Shown here piece after piece: positions 10,095-19,447 of a stretch of DNA of 64,000 nt. The notes below the pieces were generated by a model, which saw only the letters and a program-made list of their open reading frames with translations, was not told where the DNA came from and made no database searches. The stretch comes from Flavobacterium sp. (lineage in GTDB: Bacteria; Bacteroidota; Bacteroidia; Flavobacteriales; Flavobacteriaceae), in assembly GCA_016721735.1 (NCBI GenBank), contig JADKHM010000005.1, forward strand, positions 1 through 64,000, written 5' to 3'. Positions within the stretch are counted from its first letter, which is position 1. Each line of letters begins with the position of its first letter. The translations under genes were made by a program, and so were the position numbers.

Positions 10095-10841
10095 TTAGGT
10101 TAGCATGCCACCGTCTACATTCAACACTTGTCCCGTCACATAAGCGCTCATATCCGAAGCCAAGAACAGACAAGCATTGGCAACGTCTACGGTCGTTCCG
10201 CCACGTTTTAACGGAATAGAATCTCGCCATCCTTGCACTACATCTTCGTTCAATTTTGCAGTCATTTCGGTTTCAATAAAACCTGGCGCAATCGCATTGC
10301 AACGAATGTTTCTCGATCCCAATTCTAAAGCCACCGATTTGGTAAAGCCAATAACTCCAGCTTTCGACGCCGCGTAATTGGTTTGCCCGGCGTTACCCTT
10401 CACTCCTACTACCGAACTCATATTGATGATCGAACCCGCACGTTGTTTCAAAAAGGTCTTTTGAATGGCTTTGGTCATGTTAAAAACCGACTTCAAATTG
10501 ACTTCAATCACTTTATCAAAATCTTCCTCAGACATACGCATAAGCAAATTATCTTTGGTGATCCCGGCGTTATTAATCAATATATCTACTGTTCCAAATT
10601 CAGCAATGACAGCGTCTACAAAAGTTTGCGCTTCGTTAAAATCCGCTGCGTTGCTTTGATATCCTTTGGCTTTAATACCTAAAGCATTTAATTCGTTTTC
10701 TAAAGCCATCGCAGATTCTACTGATGAACTATACGTAAATGCGACATTCGCACCATGTTGTGCAAAAACTTCCGCAATTCCTTTTCCGATTCCACGGCTG
10801 GCGCCTGTAATAATGGCTACTTTTCCTTCAAGTAATTTCAT
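10095..10841 (-). CDS. fabG: 3-oxoacyl-[acyl-carrier-protein] reductase FabG
   Basis: The 248-residue short-chain dehydrogenase reduces 3-oxoacyl-ACP with NADPH in the cytosolic fatty acid elongation cycle. The cofactor loop is TGASRGIG (12-19), NNAG lies at 90-93, and the catalytic Ser (142/143), Tyr156 and Lys160 are in MSSVVG and YAASK. The C-terminus GQVLNVDGGMLT is typical of FabG. Length is normal. The gene stands alone, downstream of a dispersed repeat and upstream of the vWA gene. Confidence 0.95.
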   Translation of the reverse strand: MKLLEGKVAIITGASRGIGKGIAEVFAQHGANVAFTYSSSVESAMALENELNALGIKAKGYQSNAADFNEAQTFVDAVIAEFGTVDILINNAGITKDNLLMRMSEEDFDKVIEVNLKSVFNMTKAIQKTFLKQRAGSIINMSSVVGVKGNAGQTNYAASKAGVIGFTKSVALELGSRNIRCNAIAPGFIETEMTAKLNEDVVQGWRDSIPLKRGGTTVDVANACLFLASDMSAYVTGQVLNVDGGMLT

Positions 10842-10850
10842 TTTAGTTCT

Positions 10851-10932
10851 ATTTTTTAGGAGCTATTCCTGCTATCCGCTGCAATCTTTTGCTTGAAAAA
10901 AGCAAAAGGATTTCCGCTGCTATCAGGGCTAT
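10851..10932 (-). repeat. Dispersed intergenic repeat, copy A
   Basis: On the minus strand this reads AGCCCTGATAGCAGCGG, then ATCCTTTTGCTTTTTTCAAG with CAAAAG (self-complementary AAGCAAAAG/CTTTTGCTT arms), then GCGGATAGCAGGAATAGCTCC and a run of A. It matches three other copies in the window (48645-48731, 56811-56911, 63151-63228) at both ends with a variable centre. It lies directly upstream of fabG and may supply its leader. Confidence 0.8.
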
Positions 10933-11038
10933 TAAACGTCGGTCAAATATAACACTATTTGTGGTTTGAAAAAATTTTGAATTCTATTTAAACTATTCAT
11001 CAAATAGTTATTCTGAGAAAAATACTTACTTTTCGACC

Positions 11039-11587
11039 ATGAATAATGATGCCTCTAATTTTCAAATGATTTATAATCAATACTGTGTATTGGTCTATAA
11101 TGTGGCATTGCAATACCTTCAAAATATCGAAGACGCGGAAGAAATTACACAAGATGTATTTATTCAAGTGCATGCATCTTTTCATCAATTCGACCAAAGA
11201 TCTTCGCTAAAAACATGGATTTACAGAATTACAATCAACAAAAGCCTTGACTTTATCAAACATAAAAATAGCAAGAAACGGCTCTTTATTTTTGGTAAGA
11301 AAAGTCAAAACGAAAATGACTATCTCAATAGCGCTCACTTCGAGCATCCAGGAATTTTGCTCGAGAACAAAGAAAATGCACGCATACTTTATGGCGTGAT
11401 CAACGAATTACCCGAAAATCAAAAAACAGCATTTATACTTTCAAAGATCGATGGATTGTCCAATCCTGAAGTTTCCGAAATTATGCAACTCAGCATTTCG
11501 TCTGTAGAATCACTCCTATTCAGGGCAAAATCTACATTAAAAGAAAAATTAGCACATAAATTTTCAGAATACCGCAAGAAAAAATAA
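11039..11587 (+). CDS. ECF-type RNA polymerase sigma factor
   Basis: The 182-residue protein has sigma-70 region 2 (about 10-75: YNVALQYLQNIEDAEEITQDVFIQV, then LKTWIYRITINKSLDFI) and region 4 (about 118-165: LPENQKTAFILSKIDGLSNPEVSEIM and SVESLLFRAK). It directs RNA polymerase to a small regulon. It is the first gene of a tight plus-strand series: the next gene starts 20 bases after its stop, and a Spy/CnrX-like gene follows. This order fits a sigma factor controlled by a membrane anti-sigma protein and a periplasmic sensor. Confidence 0.93.
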   Translation: MNNDASNFQMIYNQYCVLVYNVALQYLQNIEDAEEITQDVFIQVHASFHQFDQRSSLKTWIYRITINKSLDFIKHKNSKKRLFIFGKKSQNENDYLNSAHFEHPGILLENKENARILYGVINELPENQKTAFILSKIDGLSNPEVSEIMQLSISSVESLLFRAKSTLKEKLAHKFSEYRKKK

Positions 11588-11607
11588 TTAAACTCGTCTA
11601 TAGGAAC

Positions 11608-11874
11608 ATGGAACAAGAAAAATGGATTAACGAAATACTCGACAGCACCAGCGGAATGAAGCCCGCAGTGCCCAATGCGAAGCTATTTTCACAGATTCAA
11701 AACCAAATCGATTCGCAAAGAAAGGTTGCTCCACAATGGATTTGGATGGCAGCCGCAACCATTCTATTATTAATTGCGCTCAATATCAAATTCGTTTTTT
11801 CAAAGTCTAATAAGGAAGAAAGAGCTACTGAACGCATTGCATCTTCTATCTCCAAATCCAATCAATTGTATTAA
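11608..11874 (+). CDS. Short single-helix membrane protein, candidate anti-sigma factor
   Basis: The 88-residue protein has a soluble N-terminal part of about 45 residues (begins MEQEKWINEILDSTSGM), one membrane helix (IWMAAATILLLIALNIKFVF) and a short polar tail. There is no signal peptide. The size, topology and position (20 bases after an ECF sigma gene, 2 bases before a periplasmic Spy-like protein) match CnrY/NccY-type mini anti-sigma factors, whose cytosolic N-terminus holds the sigma factor. I see no sequence motif that proves it, so the role is inferred from context. Confidence 0.7.
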   Translation: MEQEKWINEILDSTSGMKPAVPNAKLFSQIQNQIDSQRKVAPQWIWMAAATILLLIALNIKFVFSKSNKEERATERIASSISKSNQLY

Positions 11875-11876
11875 TC

Positions 11877-12344
11877 ATGGATAAAATCAAATTACTCACT
11901 ATCGCGGTAATTACGCTTTTGCTTTTGAACTTCGGAACATTAGGTTTCTTACTAATTTCCGGTCCAAAACACGGCGGCAGGCCGCCACACCGCATGCCGA
12001 AAGAAATCATCATCGACCGTTTGCAGTTTGATACAACGCAACAAAAGGAATATCAAACTTTAATTAATTGGCACCGAAAAACGATTGACAGTCTAGATCG
12101 ACAAATTCGTGAAACTAAGAACGAATTGTACACGCAACTAACTAAACCAGAAGGCGACATTAAAACTAAGGATAGCCTCATCAATGCTTTGGCGGATCAT
12201 CAAAAACAAATTGAGCAAACCCATTTCAAACATTTTGAAGACATTAAAGGCCTCTGCAGACCAGAGCAACGAGAAAATTTTTACGATCTAACCCGTGAAC
12301 TTTCCAGAATTTTCGGTAAGCAACCAAAACCAAGACATGAGTAA
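11877..12344 (+). CDS. Spy/CpxP/CnrX-like periplasmic protein
   Basis: The 155-residue protein has an N-terminal membrane anchor (about 5-28) and a helical periplasmic part with FDTTQQKEYQTLINWH and LCRPEQRENFYDL, the two repeated motifs of the Spy/CpxP/metal-resistance fold. It is rich in possible metal ligands: His32, 38, 66, 108, 116 and 119 and Cys127. In the CnrYXH system a protein of this fold senses metal and controls the anti-sigma factor. The gene starts 2 bases after the small membrane protein gene and overlaps the MbnP-like gene, so all are one operon. Confidence 0.8.
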   Translation: MDKIKLLTIAVITLLLLNFGTLGFLLISGPKHGGRPPHRMPKEIIIDRLQFDTTQQKEYQTLINWHRKTIDSLDRQIRETKNELYTQLTKPEGDIKTKDSLINALADHQKQIEQTHFKHFEDIKGLCRPEQRENFYDLTRELSRIFGKQPKPRHE

Positions 12345-13041
12345 GAAGTACCGCTATTTTTTGTTTCTGACTTGCTGCTGCTTTAATGGAATTTTTGCAC
12401 AAGAGGCAAAGGATTCGCTAGTTATTCAATCAAAATTTAGGTTTGGAAACACACCACTAGAACTTCATACCAAGTACGTTTCCAATTCTGATACTTTAGA
12501 AATAGAGACGTTCAAATACTACATTTCAAATATAGAAGTCCAATTTGCTGACAAGACAATTGTCAAACCTAAAAGCAACTATCATTTAGTAGATATTGAA
12601 AATCCAGCATCGTTTTCAATCCCAATCGAAAAAAAACAAAACAAATTCATTTCCAAAGTCACTTTTGACATCGGAGTTGACAGTATTGCTAGTGTTTCCG
12701 GTGCTTTAGGTGGCGACTTAGATCCTGCAAAAGGAATGTATTGGGCTTGGCAAAGTGGATACATCAACATGAAAATTGAAGGAAAGAGCAACAGTTGTAA
12801 AACGCGAAAAAATCAATTTCAATTCCACTTGGGCGGTTATTTGAAGCCCAACTATGCGCTAAGAAAAATTGAAATTCCAATTCAAAAAAACCAAATTCCA
12901 AATGAAGAAATTAATATCATTGTGGATTTAGGGCATTTGTTTTCTGAAATATCTTTGAAAGAAACTAATTCTATAATGCTTCCCGGAAAAGCTGCTATGG
13001 AAATTGCTGATTTATCTGCAAAAATATTTTCAGTTGAATGA
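12337..13041 (+). CDS. MbnP-like copper-binding protein
   Basis: I chose the Met at 12337 because it overlaps the previous stop (ATGAGTAA) and gives a signal peptide (MSKKYRYFLFLTCCCFNGIFAQ). The mature part has the MbnP family hallmarks FKYYISNIEVQF, SGALGGDLDPAKGMYWAWQ and FHLGGY. MbnP proteins bind copper, and in studied cases a tryptophan is oxidised to kynurenine by the partner diheme enzyme MbnH. Here W136 and W138 are the only tryptophans in the protein, which makes them the candidates. The 234-residue product overlaps the MbnH-like gene by 4 bases, so the pair is coupled. Confidence 0.85.
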   Translation: MSKKYRYFLFLTCCCFNGIFAQEAKDSLVIQSKFRFGNTPLELHTKYVSNSDTLEIETFKYYISNIEVQFADKTIVKPKSNYHLVDIENPASFSIPIEKKQNKFISKVTFDIGVDSIASVSGALGGDLDPAKGMYWAWQSGYINMKIEGKSNSCKTRKNQFQFHLGGYLKPNYALRKIEIPIQKNQIPNEEINIIVDLGHLFSEISLKETNSIMLPGKAAMEIADLSAKIFSVE

Positions 13042-14060
13042 AAAAGTTAGTAGTCTCATTGGTTTTTGGAATTTCAATAATTGGAATTTATGCTTTTTCA
13101 AAAAGCCAACTAACTCCAATTTACTTCGAAATACCCCAAGGTTGGCCAAAACCACATTTTGATTTCAAGAAGAACCCTTTAACCGAAGAAGGATTTCAAT
13201 TGGGAAGAAAGTTGTTTTATGACCCAATCTTATCACGCGACAATACAATCTCGTGCTCCAGCTGTCATTTGCAAGCTACAGGTTTTACTCATATTGATCA
13301 CGATTTAAGTCACGGCATTGATGGAAAAATTGGCACTCGAAATTCACTTGCTTTAATTAACTTAGCATGGTCGAAAGATTTTATGTGGGACGGCGGTGTC
13401 AACAATTTAGAAGTGCAGCCTTTGAACCCGATTACAAGTCCATTTGAAATGGATGAATCCTTAGAACATGTCGTTCAAAAACTGCAAGCATCGCCACAAT
13501 ACCCTGCCTTATTTCAAAAAGCATTTGGAACTGCCACGATTACTGGCCAATACACATTGAAAGCTTTGTCTCAGTTTATGGTGATGTTACAATCCTCCAA
13601 TTCTAAATACGATCAAGTAGTTAGAAAAGAGGCGCACTTTAGCGAGCAAGAACAAAAAGGCTACAATTTATTCAAAATGCATTGTGCCTCTTGCCATCAA
13701 GAGCCACTGTTTACAAGCGATAGGTTTGAATACAATGGTTTATCAGTTGATTTGTCGTTGAACGACTTTGGCAGAATGAAAATGACACAACGAAAAGAGG
13801 ATTCGCTTCGTTTTAAGGTACCGACCTTAAGAAACATTCAATTTACGTTTCCGTATATGCATGACGGTCGATTCAAGACATTAACAGAAGTGGTAAAACA
13901 CTACAACACAATTTCAAAAAATAGATTGCTACCAAAAGAATTAGCAGAACCCATGAATTTAACCGATGCTAATCGTGTCGATTTAGTAGCTTTTTTGAAA
14001 ACATTAACTGATTATGAATTTTTATATAACCCAAAATATTCTTTTCCAAAAAATAATTAA
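13038..14060 (+). CDS. MbnH/MauG-like diheme cytochrome c peroxidase family protein
   Basis: The 340-residue exported protein begins with a hydrophobic signal or anchor (about 1-20) and has two covalent heme sites, CSSCH at 73-77 and CASCH at 216-220, in the layout of bacterial cytochrome c peroxidase and MauG (GRKLFYDPILSRDNTISC, then GTRNSLALINLAW, and YMHDGRFKTLTEVVKHY near the end). Next to an MbnP-like gene it is best read as MbnH, which uses a high-valent diheme state to oxidise Trp on MbnP. It acts in the periplasm. A plain peroxidase role is the alternative, but the 4-base overlap with the MbnP gene favours MbnH. Confidence 0.88.
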   Translation: MKKLVVSLVFGISIIGIYAFSKSQLTPIYFEIPQGWPKPHFDFKKNPLTEEGFQLGRKLFYDPILSRDNTISCSSCHLQATGFTHIDHDLSHGIDGKIGTRNSLALINLAWSKDFMWDGGVNNLEVQPLNPITSPFEMDESLEHVVQKLQASPQYPALFQKAFGTATITGQYTLKALSQFMVMLQSSNSKYDQVVRKEAHFSEQEQKGYNLFKMHCASCHQEPLFTSDRFEYNGLSVDLSLNDFGRMKMTQRKEDSLRFKVPTLRNIQFTFPYMHDGRFKTLTEVVKHYNTISKNRLLPKELAEPMNLTDANRVDLVAFLKTLTDYEFLYNPKYSFPKNN

Positions 14061-14117
14061 ACGATAACGCAAGAATCAAAACAAACTTTCGTCTATAATC
14101 AAAACCAATTTCCAAAT

Positions 14118-16373
14118 ATGAAAAAACTTCTATCCACTTTAGCCTTTTTTGCAAGTATCGCGACATTTTCCCAAGACTTTTACGACATCAACACCATCCA
14201 AGATATTCGAATTGTCTTTGCTGAATCCAATTGGGATGCCTTATTAGACGCACAAGCCAACGCAACAGAAGATTATATTTCCGCACAATCAGTTACCATT
14301 AATGGGGTAACATTCAATAATGTTGGAGTAAAATACAAAGGCAACAGCACGTATAATGCCAACAGAATAAAAAACCCGTTTCATATCGAATTGGATACCT
14401 ACGTGAATCAAGATTATCAAGGTTATACTGATATCAAATTAAGCAATGTCTATTTCGATCCAAGTTTTGTGCGAGAAACGCTCTCCTACTCGATTTTGCG
14501 GAACTACATGCATGCGCCATTGTCGAATTATGCGAATGTTTACGTCAATGGAACCTTATTAGGATTATATGTCAGTTCGGAATCTATTTCGAAAAAATTT
14601 GTAGACAATCATTTTTATTCTAGCAGCAATTCTTTTTTCAAGTGCAATCCGATTGGCGGTGCAGGACCTGGTAGTTCAAGCTATCCAAATCTCTCCTATT
14701 TGGGCACCAACATTACGAGTTATCAAACTGCGTATGAGATGAATTCTACCGCCGGGTGGGAAGATTTAGTAACCTTAACCAACACCTTATCCAATGACAT
14801 TACCAATATCGAATCTATTTTAGATGTAGATCGCGCTTTATGGATGTTGGCTTTTGATAATGTCTTGGTCAACATAGACAGTTATATCGGCACGTTCAAA
14901 CAAAATTATTATCTGTATAAAGATGATAACGGTCGTTTTAATGCAATCGTTTGGGATTTGAATATGTCATTTGGTGTATTTACACAAACTGGAACCATCA
15001 ATTTAAGCAATACAACTGCAAAAAAGCAAATGACACATCTTTTGCATGCCAATGATGCTGCGTGGCCATTGGTTCAGAAACTTCTAAGTGTGCCAAAATA
15101 CAAGAGAATGTACCTTGCTCATTTTCGAACGATTCTGGAAGAAAATTTTTCAAACAATAGTTATTATACGACAGCCCAATCTTATCAAAGTCTGATCGCA
15201 CCTTCCGTTCAAGCGGATTCAAATAAATTTTTTACTTACGCTCAATTTCAAAGTAACTTGACGACAGACAATACTGGCGGTATGAATCCCGCTCCAGGCA
15301 TAACGAATTTGATGAATGGTAGATATACCTATTTGACTGCCTTAACAGATTTTACAAATACAAGACCTATCATAACCGCAGTGGCTCCAGTGGTGGAAAA
15401 TCCGATGATTAATAGCGATGTATTTATCACTGCAAATGTTATTAATTCTAATACAACTGGAGTATTTTTAGGATATCGTAGCAATGAAAAACTCGCATTT
15501 ACGAAAGTGCAAATGCTTGATGATGGTTTGCATGGTGATGGCGCTGCCGGAGATAATGTATATGGTGCAAGCATCAACGTAAGTAATGTATTTATGCAAT
15601 ATTATGTGTATGCAGAAAATAACAATGTCGGGCAATTCTCGCCAGAACGTGCTGAACATGAATTCTATAGCTTGAACGCTAGTTATCCAACAATTAACCC
15701 AGGCGATTTGGTGATTAATGAAATCATGGCTCAAAATACACTTACGATTACAGATGCCAATGGTGAATATGAAGATTGGATTGAGTTGCATAACAATACC
15801 AATACAACTTTGAGCTTAGATAATTTGTTCTTGACAGATAGTAGCACCAATCTCATTAAATGGCAATTTCCAAATGGAATTACTATTGAACCCGATGGAT
15901 ACTTAATTGTTTGGGCAGATGAAGATGGTGGTCAGGAAGGATTACACGCAAGTTTTAAATTATCTAGTAGTGGAGAAAGTGTCATCCTTGCTTATGCAAA
16001 CGGAACCATTTTAGATAGCGTTGATTATGGATTGCAAACTGCGGATCTTGGTTATGCAAGAATTCCAAATGGAACAGGAAACTTTGTCATTACTGGATCG
16101 ACTTTCAATTATAACAATCAACTTTTGTCTATTTCTGAAGTTGAATTCAAACAAAACTTGAGTGTTTTTCCAAACCCAACTAACGGAAGTTTAACGATAC
16201 AAAACAAACAATATGATATAAATAAAATTGTGCTGTACAATCTACAAGGGCAATCACTGTTTGAAAATACTTACCAAAATCAAAATACTATTTCCGTTGA
16301 CCTTTCAGATTATCCCAATGGATTTTATATGCTCATTGTCAATAATCAAACATTAAAAATAATAAAGAACTAA
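14118..16373 (+). CDS. CotH kinase family protein with lamin-tail and T9SS domains
   Basis: The 751-residue secreted protein has a signal peptide (MKKLLSTLAFFASIATFSQ), a CotH domain (about 20-400) with the N-terminal GVKYKGNSTYN at 70-80 and a DLNMSFG metal-binding-like motif, a linker, a lamin-tail domain (about 533-640, VINEIMAQNTLTI to GESVILAY) and a type A T9SS sorting domain (about 675-751, FPNPTNGSLTIQN to LKIIKN). CotH proteins are atypical protein kinases known from spore coats; secreted bacterial versions are mostly uncharacterised. It follows the MbnH-like gene by 57 bases and precedes the YHYH gene by 2. Confidence 0.9.
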   Translation: MKKLLSTLAFFASIATFSQDFYDINTIQDIRIVFAESNWDALLDAQANATEDYISAQSVTINGVTFNNVGVKYKGNSTYNANRIKNPFHIELDTYVNQDYQGYTDIKLSNVYFDPSFVRETLSYSILRNYMHAPLSNYANVYVNGTLLGLYVSSESISKKFVDNHFYSSSNSFFKCNPIGGAGPGSSSYPNLSYLGTNITSYQTAYEMNSTAGWEDLVTLTNTLSNDITNIESILDVDRALWMLAFDNVLVNIDSYIGTFKQNYYLYKDDNGRFNAIVWDLNMSFGVFTQTGTINLSNTTAKKQMTHLLHANDAAWPLVQKLLSVPKYKRMYLAHFRTILEENFSNNSYYTTAQSYQSLIAPSVQADSNKFFTYAQFQSNLTTDNTGGMNPAPGITNLMNGRYTYLTALTDFTNTRPIITAVAPVVENPMINSDVFITANVINSNTTGVFLGYRSNEKLAFTKVQMLDDGLHGDGAAGDNVYGASINVSNVFMQYYVYAENNNVGQFSPERAEHEFYSLNASYPTINPGDLVINEIMAQNTLTITDANGEYEDWIELHNNTNTTLSLDNLFLTDSSTNLIKWQFPNGITIEPDGYLIVWADEDGGQEGLHASFKLSSSGESVILAYANGTILDSVDYGLQTADLGYARIPNGTGNFVITGSTFNYNNQLLSISEVEFKQNLSVFPNPTNGSLTIQNKQYDINKIVLYNLQGQSLFENTYQNQNTISVDLSDYPNGFYMLIVNNQTLKIIKN

Positions 16374-16375
16374 TT

Positions 16376-17758
16376 ATGAAAAAACATCTATTTGCGTTAC
16401 TTAGCCTAGCAACTGCAACAATTTCTTTTGCTCAAACCAATCCAGCAATAACGAGTTGGCTTCAAAACACAACGGGAATCACAGGTCGACATTATGTTGC
16501 TCCAAATCCAACGCCAGTCGTTGATGCTGTTCTAGCAAATGTGCAATCTGTTCGTTATGATGATAATTATGTTTATGTTGCGGCGACTGGAATCCCTGCG
16601 TACATCACTGGTCCTTTTCAAGATGGAAATCCTTCCTTAGCCACAGCTCAAAACAAGATTTTTAGAATTACATTAAACCCTACGCAAAATACTGGGACAG
16701 GTGTCGCAACTACTGGAGGAAATATTGGGATATTTAAGAATGGTGTCGCTTTATTTGATTATCGCGATGGTGTGGCGTGGAGTTCCACTACAAACGCCTT
16801 GTGCGGTGGGCCAGGAAATCCACCATGTGCTGGCGGACCGGGCGCTACGCAAGCTTGGAACAGGGATGCCATACCTGCAGAAAAAGCAGGTTTTGATTGC
16901 GCTAAAGCACATCCAGCGATGGGAAATTATCACCACCACCAAAACCCGAGCGCATTCGATTTAGATTTAACCGTAATTTCTAATGTTTGTGATACTTATC
17001 CTTCGGATGGTCTATATGTAATCAACCCTTCACAACATTCCCCGCTGTTAGGATTTGCTTACGATGGTTTTCCAATTTATGGCGCTTATGCCTATACAAA
17101 TACAGATGGAACTGGTGAAATTGCAAGAATGAAATCTAGCTATCAGTTGCGAACTAATACTACAAGAACAAATGGACCTGCGATTAATCAAGTTGTTGGA
17201 ACCCAGACAATGTTCAATGGCTATTTTAGAGAAGATTACGAATATGTGGCTCATAATGATGACCCGACCTATTTGGATATTCACAATGGTAGAGTTTGTA
17301 ATACACCTGAATATCCAATTTCGTTATATCCGAATGGAATATACTGCTATTTTGCAACTATCGACGCCAACCATAATTCTGCTTATCCGTACGTTGTTGG
17401 TCCAACTTTTTACGGAAATAAATCAGCTACTACGGGAACAACTGTAACTACAGTTCCTGCAGGAGCACTAGTATATACATCAACCTTGGCTGCTACCTCA
17501 TTTGAAGATTCAGATTTTAGAATTAAGATTGCACCTAATCCAGCGCAAGAGTTTATTGCCATTCAATCACAAATGGCAGAACAAGATATGACTGTTGAAT
17601 TGATTGACGAATTGGGTAAAATCATCAAAACTGGAAAAATACTTCAAGGAAGTACTTTAAGCATTATCGAAACGGACACGGTATATAACGGTTTATATTT
17701 ATTGAGAATTTCAAACCAAAAAGATTCAAAAGTTTTTAAAGTCATCATCGACAAATAA
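16376..17758 (+). CDS. YHYH-domain protein with T9SS sorting domain
   Basis: The 460-residue secreted protein starts with a signal peptide ending AQ at residue 20 and has a YHYH-type domain over about 40-370. The signature appears as GNYHHHQNP with His186-188, followed by DGLYVINPSQHSPLLGFAYDG split over the fold and an Asp/His-rich stretch (YVAHNDDPTYLDIHNGR). The last 75 residues (IAPNPAQEFIAIQS to FKVIIDK) are a T9SS type A domain. The biochemical role of YHYH proteins is unknown; clustered His, Asp and Cys (LCGGPGNPPCAGG at 142-154) suggest metal binding. It starts 2 bases after the CotH gene. Confidence 0.85.
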   Translation: MKKHLFALLSLATATISFAQTNPAITSWLQNTTGITGRHYVAPNPTPVVDAVLANVQSVRYDDNYVYVAATGIPAYITGPFQDGNPSLATAQNKIFRITLNPTQNTGTGVATTGGNIGIFKNGVALFDYRDGVAWSSTTNALCGGPGNPPCAGGPGATQAWNRDAIPAEKAGFDCAKAHPAMGNYHHHQNPSAFDLDLTVISNVCDTYPSDGLYVINPSQHSPLLGFAYDGFPIYGAYAYTNTDGTGEIARMKSSYQLRTNTTRTNGPAINQVVGTQTMFNGYFREDYEYVAHNDDPTYLDIHNGRVCNTPEYPISLYPNGIYCYFATIDANHNSAYPYVVGPTFYGNKSATTGTTVTTVPAGALVYTSTLAATSFEDSDFRIKIAPNPAQEFIAIQSQMAEQDMTVELIDELGKIIKTGKILQGSTLSIIETDTVYNGLYLLRISNQKDSKVFKVIIDK

Positions 17759-17780
17759 AAATCTAGAAATTTAGGAAAAG

Positions 17781-17812
17781 AGGTTTAATTTTATATGAAG
17801 TTAAACCTTTTT
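17781..17812 (+). terminator. Hairpin between YHYH gene and sulfatase gene
   Basis: AGGTTTAA and TTAAACCT form a perfect 8-bp stem with a 12-base loop, followed by TTTTGG. The T run is short, so this may attenuate rather than end transcription into the sulfatase gene. Confidence 0.5.
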
Positions 17813-17844
17813 GGTCTTACAGAATTACACATAAATCGCTCACG

Positions 17845-19437
17845 ATGAGAAAAATACTTTTAGTTCTATTGTTCGTTTTAGGAATCAGTTATTCGCATGC
17901 ACAAAGAAATGTAGTGCTCATCATAGCCGACGATATCGGAAAAGACTATTGCGATTTCTATACAGATCATGCGGCAAACACGGTTAATTTTACAAATATC
18001 AAGCGACTCTTAAATCGTGGCGTCGTTTTTAACAATGCCTGGTCAAATCCGTTATGTTCCCCTACTCGCGCTGGTATTCTGACGGGGCGCTATAGCTTTA
18101 GAACTGGAGTTGGAGATGTTGTCGACGGCAGTAATCCGAAGCTGAGTCTAACAGAGAATATCATTCCTAAAGTCTTAAATATTTTTTCTCCCAACGGAAT
18201 TTCAAAAGCATGCGTAGGCAAATGGCACGTAACCACTGGCGGTCCAGTCGGTTACAATTATCCTACAACTATGGGATTCGATCATTTTGAAGGCAGTCTT
18301 GCCGGTGCCTTGGGTCAAACAGGTCAATTGGCAATAGGCTTTTATAATTGGACAAAAATCACCAATGGTGTGAATTCCACTTGTACCAATTACGCTACTA
18401 CTGAAAATGTAAACAATGCCATTTCATATGTCAATAGCCAGCCTTCTTCCAAACCTTTTTACTTACAATTGGCTTTCAATTCGCCGCATACTCCTTATCA
18501 TCTGCCGCCTTCAAACCTAATTGCCACAACTACGCTATCGGGTACACAAAACGATATCACCGCTAATCCAGTTTCGTATTATCAAGCTATGGTAGAAGCG
18601 ATGGATACTGAAATCGGACGTTTTTTTGACTATCTCATCAGCACAGGAAAATGGGATAACACAGACATTATATTTATTGGCGATAATGGAGATGAGAATC
18701 TTGTTGCCCAAACGAATCCGTCTAAAGGTAGTCTTTATCAAGGTGGAATTGCGGTGCCATTTATTATTTCTGGTCCTGATGTCGTTAATCCCAACAGAAC
18801 CAGCGATGCTTTGGTCAATACCGTCGATTTGTTTGCAACCATTCAAGAACTTTTTGGAAATAGCAACTGGCAAAGTCAAATCCCAACTACTATTGTAGAT
18901 AGCAAGAGTATTCTCCCTATTCTCAATAATACCGCAACTAGCATTCGTCCATGGGCTTTTTCAGAAGTGTTCAGAGTTACTCCTTTGGCTTCCGATGGAA
19001 AAGCAATACGAAATGAAACCTATAAATTGATCAAGTTTGCAAACGGAACCGAAACCTTTTTTAATTTACAACTAGATCCTTCCGAATCTAACAATCTACT
19101 GACAACGGCAATGACGAATGATGATGTCAACAATTACAATTATTTGTGTTCTGAAATGGCAACTTTGGTGGGAGCTGGAATAACTTGTACGCCACTTTCT
19201 TCCCAATCATTCGATGCAAATTCAATAGAAATAACCGTAGAACAAAATCCATTTCAATCCAACATCAAGATTAATGGCGTTCAAACTGGAGATAAATTTC
19301 AATTATATTCCATCAATGGAGCCTTAATTTACGAAGGTAAAAACCTTGCGACAAAGGATTTTTCAGACTTGAGCAAAGGCATCTATTTCGTGAAATTAGT
19401 GGCTCAAAAGAAGACTTTCAAAGTAATCAAAGATTAA
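17845..19437 (+). CDS. Secreted sulfatase with T9SS sorting domain
   Basis: The 530-residue type I sulfatase has a signal peptide (cleavage near residue 20), metal-binding Asp29-Asp30 in LIIADDIGKD, and the CxPxR site CSPTRAGILTGR with Cys71 as the residue converted to formylglycine. GKWHVTTGG and IFIGDNGDENL are further active-site motifs, and a C-terminal T9SS type A domain (about 455-530, ending FKVIKD) routes it to the surface. It hydrolyses sulfate esters, but the substrate is unknown. The gene for a formylglycine-generating enzyme follows after 10 bases, which gives it a dedicated maturation partner. Confidence 0.93.
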   Translation: MRKILLVLLFVLGISYSHAQRNVVLIIADDIGKDYCDFYTDHAANTVNFTNIKRLLNRGVVFNNAWSNPLCSPTRAGILTGRYSFRTGVGDVVDGSNPKLSLTENIIPKVLNIFSPNGISKACVGKWHVTTGGPVGYNYPTTMGFDHFEGSLAGALGQTGQLAIGFYNWTKITNGVNSTCTNYATTENVNNAISYVNSQPSSKPFYLQLAFNSPHTPYHLPPSNLIATTTLSGTQNDITANPVSYYQAMVEAMDTEIGRFFDYLISTGKWDNTDIIFIGDNGDENLVAQTNPSKGSLYQGGIAVPFIISGPDVVNPNRTSDALVNTVDLFATIQELFGNSNWQSQIPTTIVDSKSILPILNNTATSIRPWAFSEVFRVTPLASDGKAIRNETYKLIKFANGTETFFNLQLDPSESNNLLTTAMTNDDVNNYNYLCSEMATLVGAGITCTPLSSQSFDANSIEITVEQNPFQSNIKINGVQTGDKFQLYSINGALIYEGKNLATKDFSDLSKGIYFVKLVAQKKTFKVIKD

Positions 19438-19447
19438 AGAGATCTAC

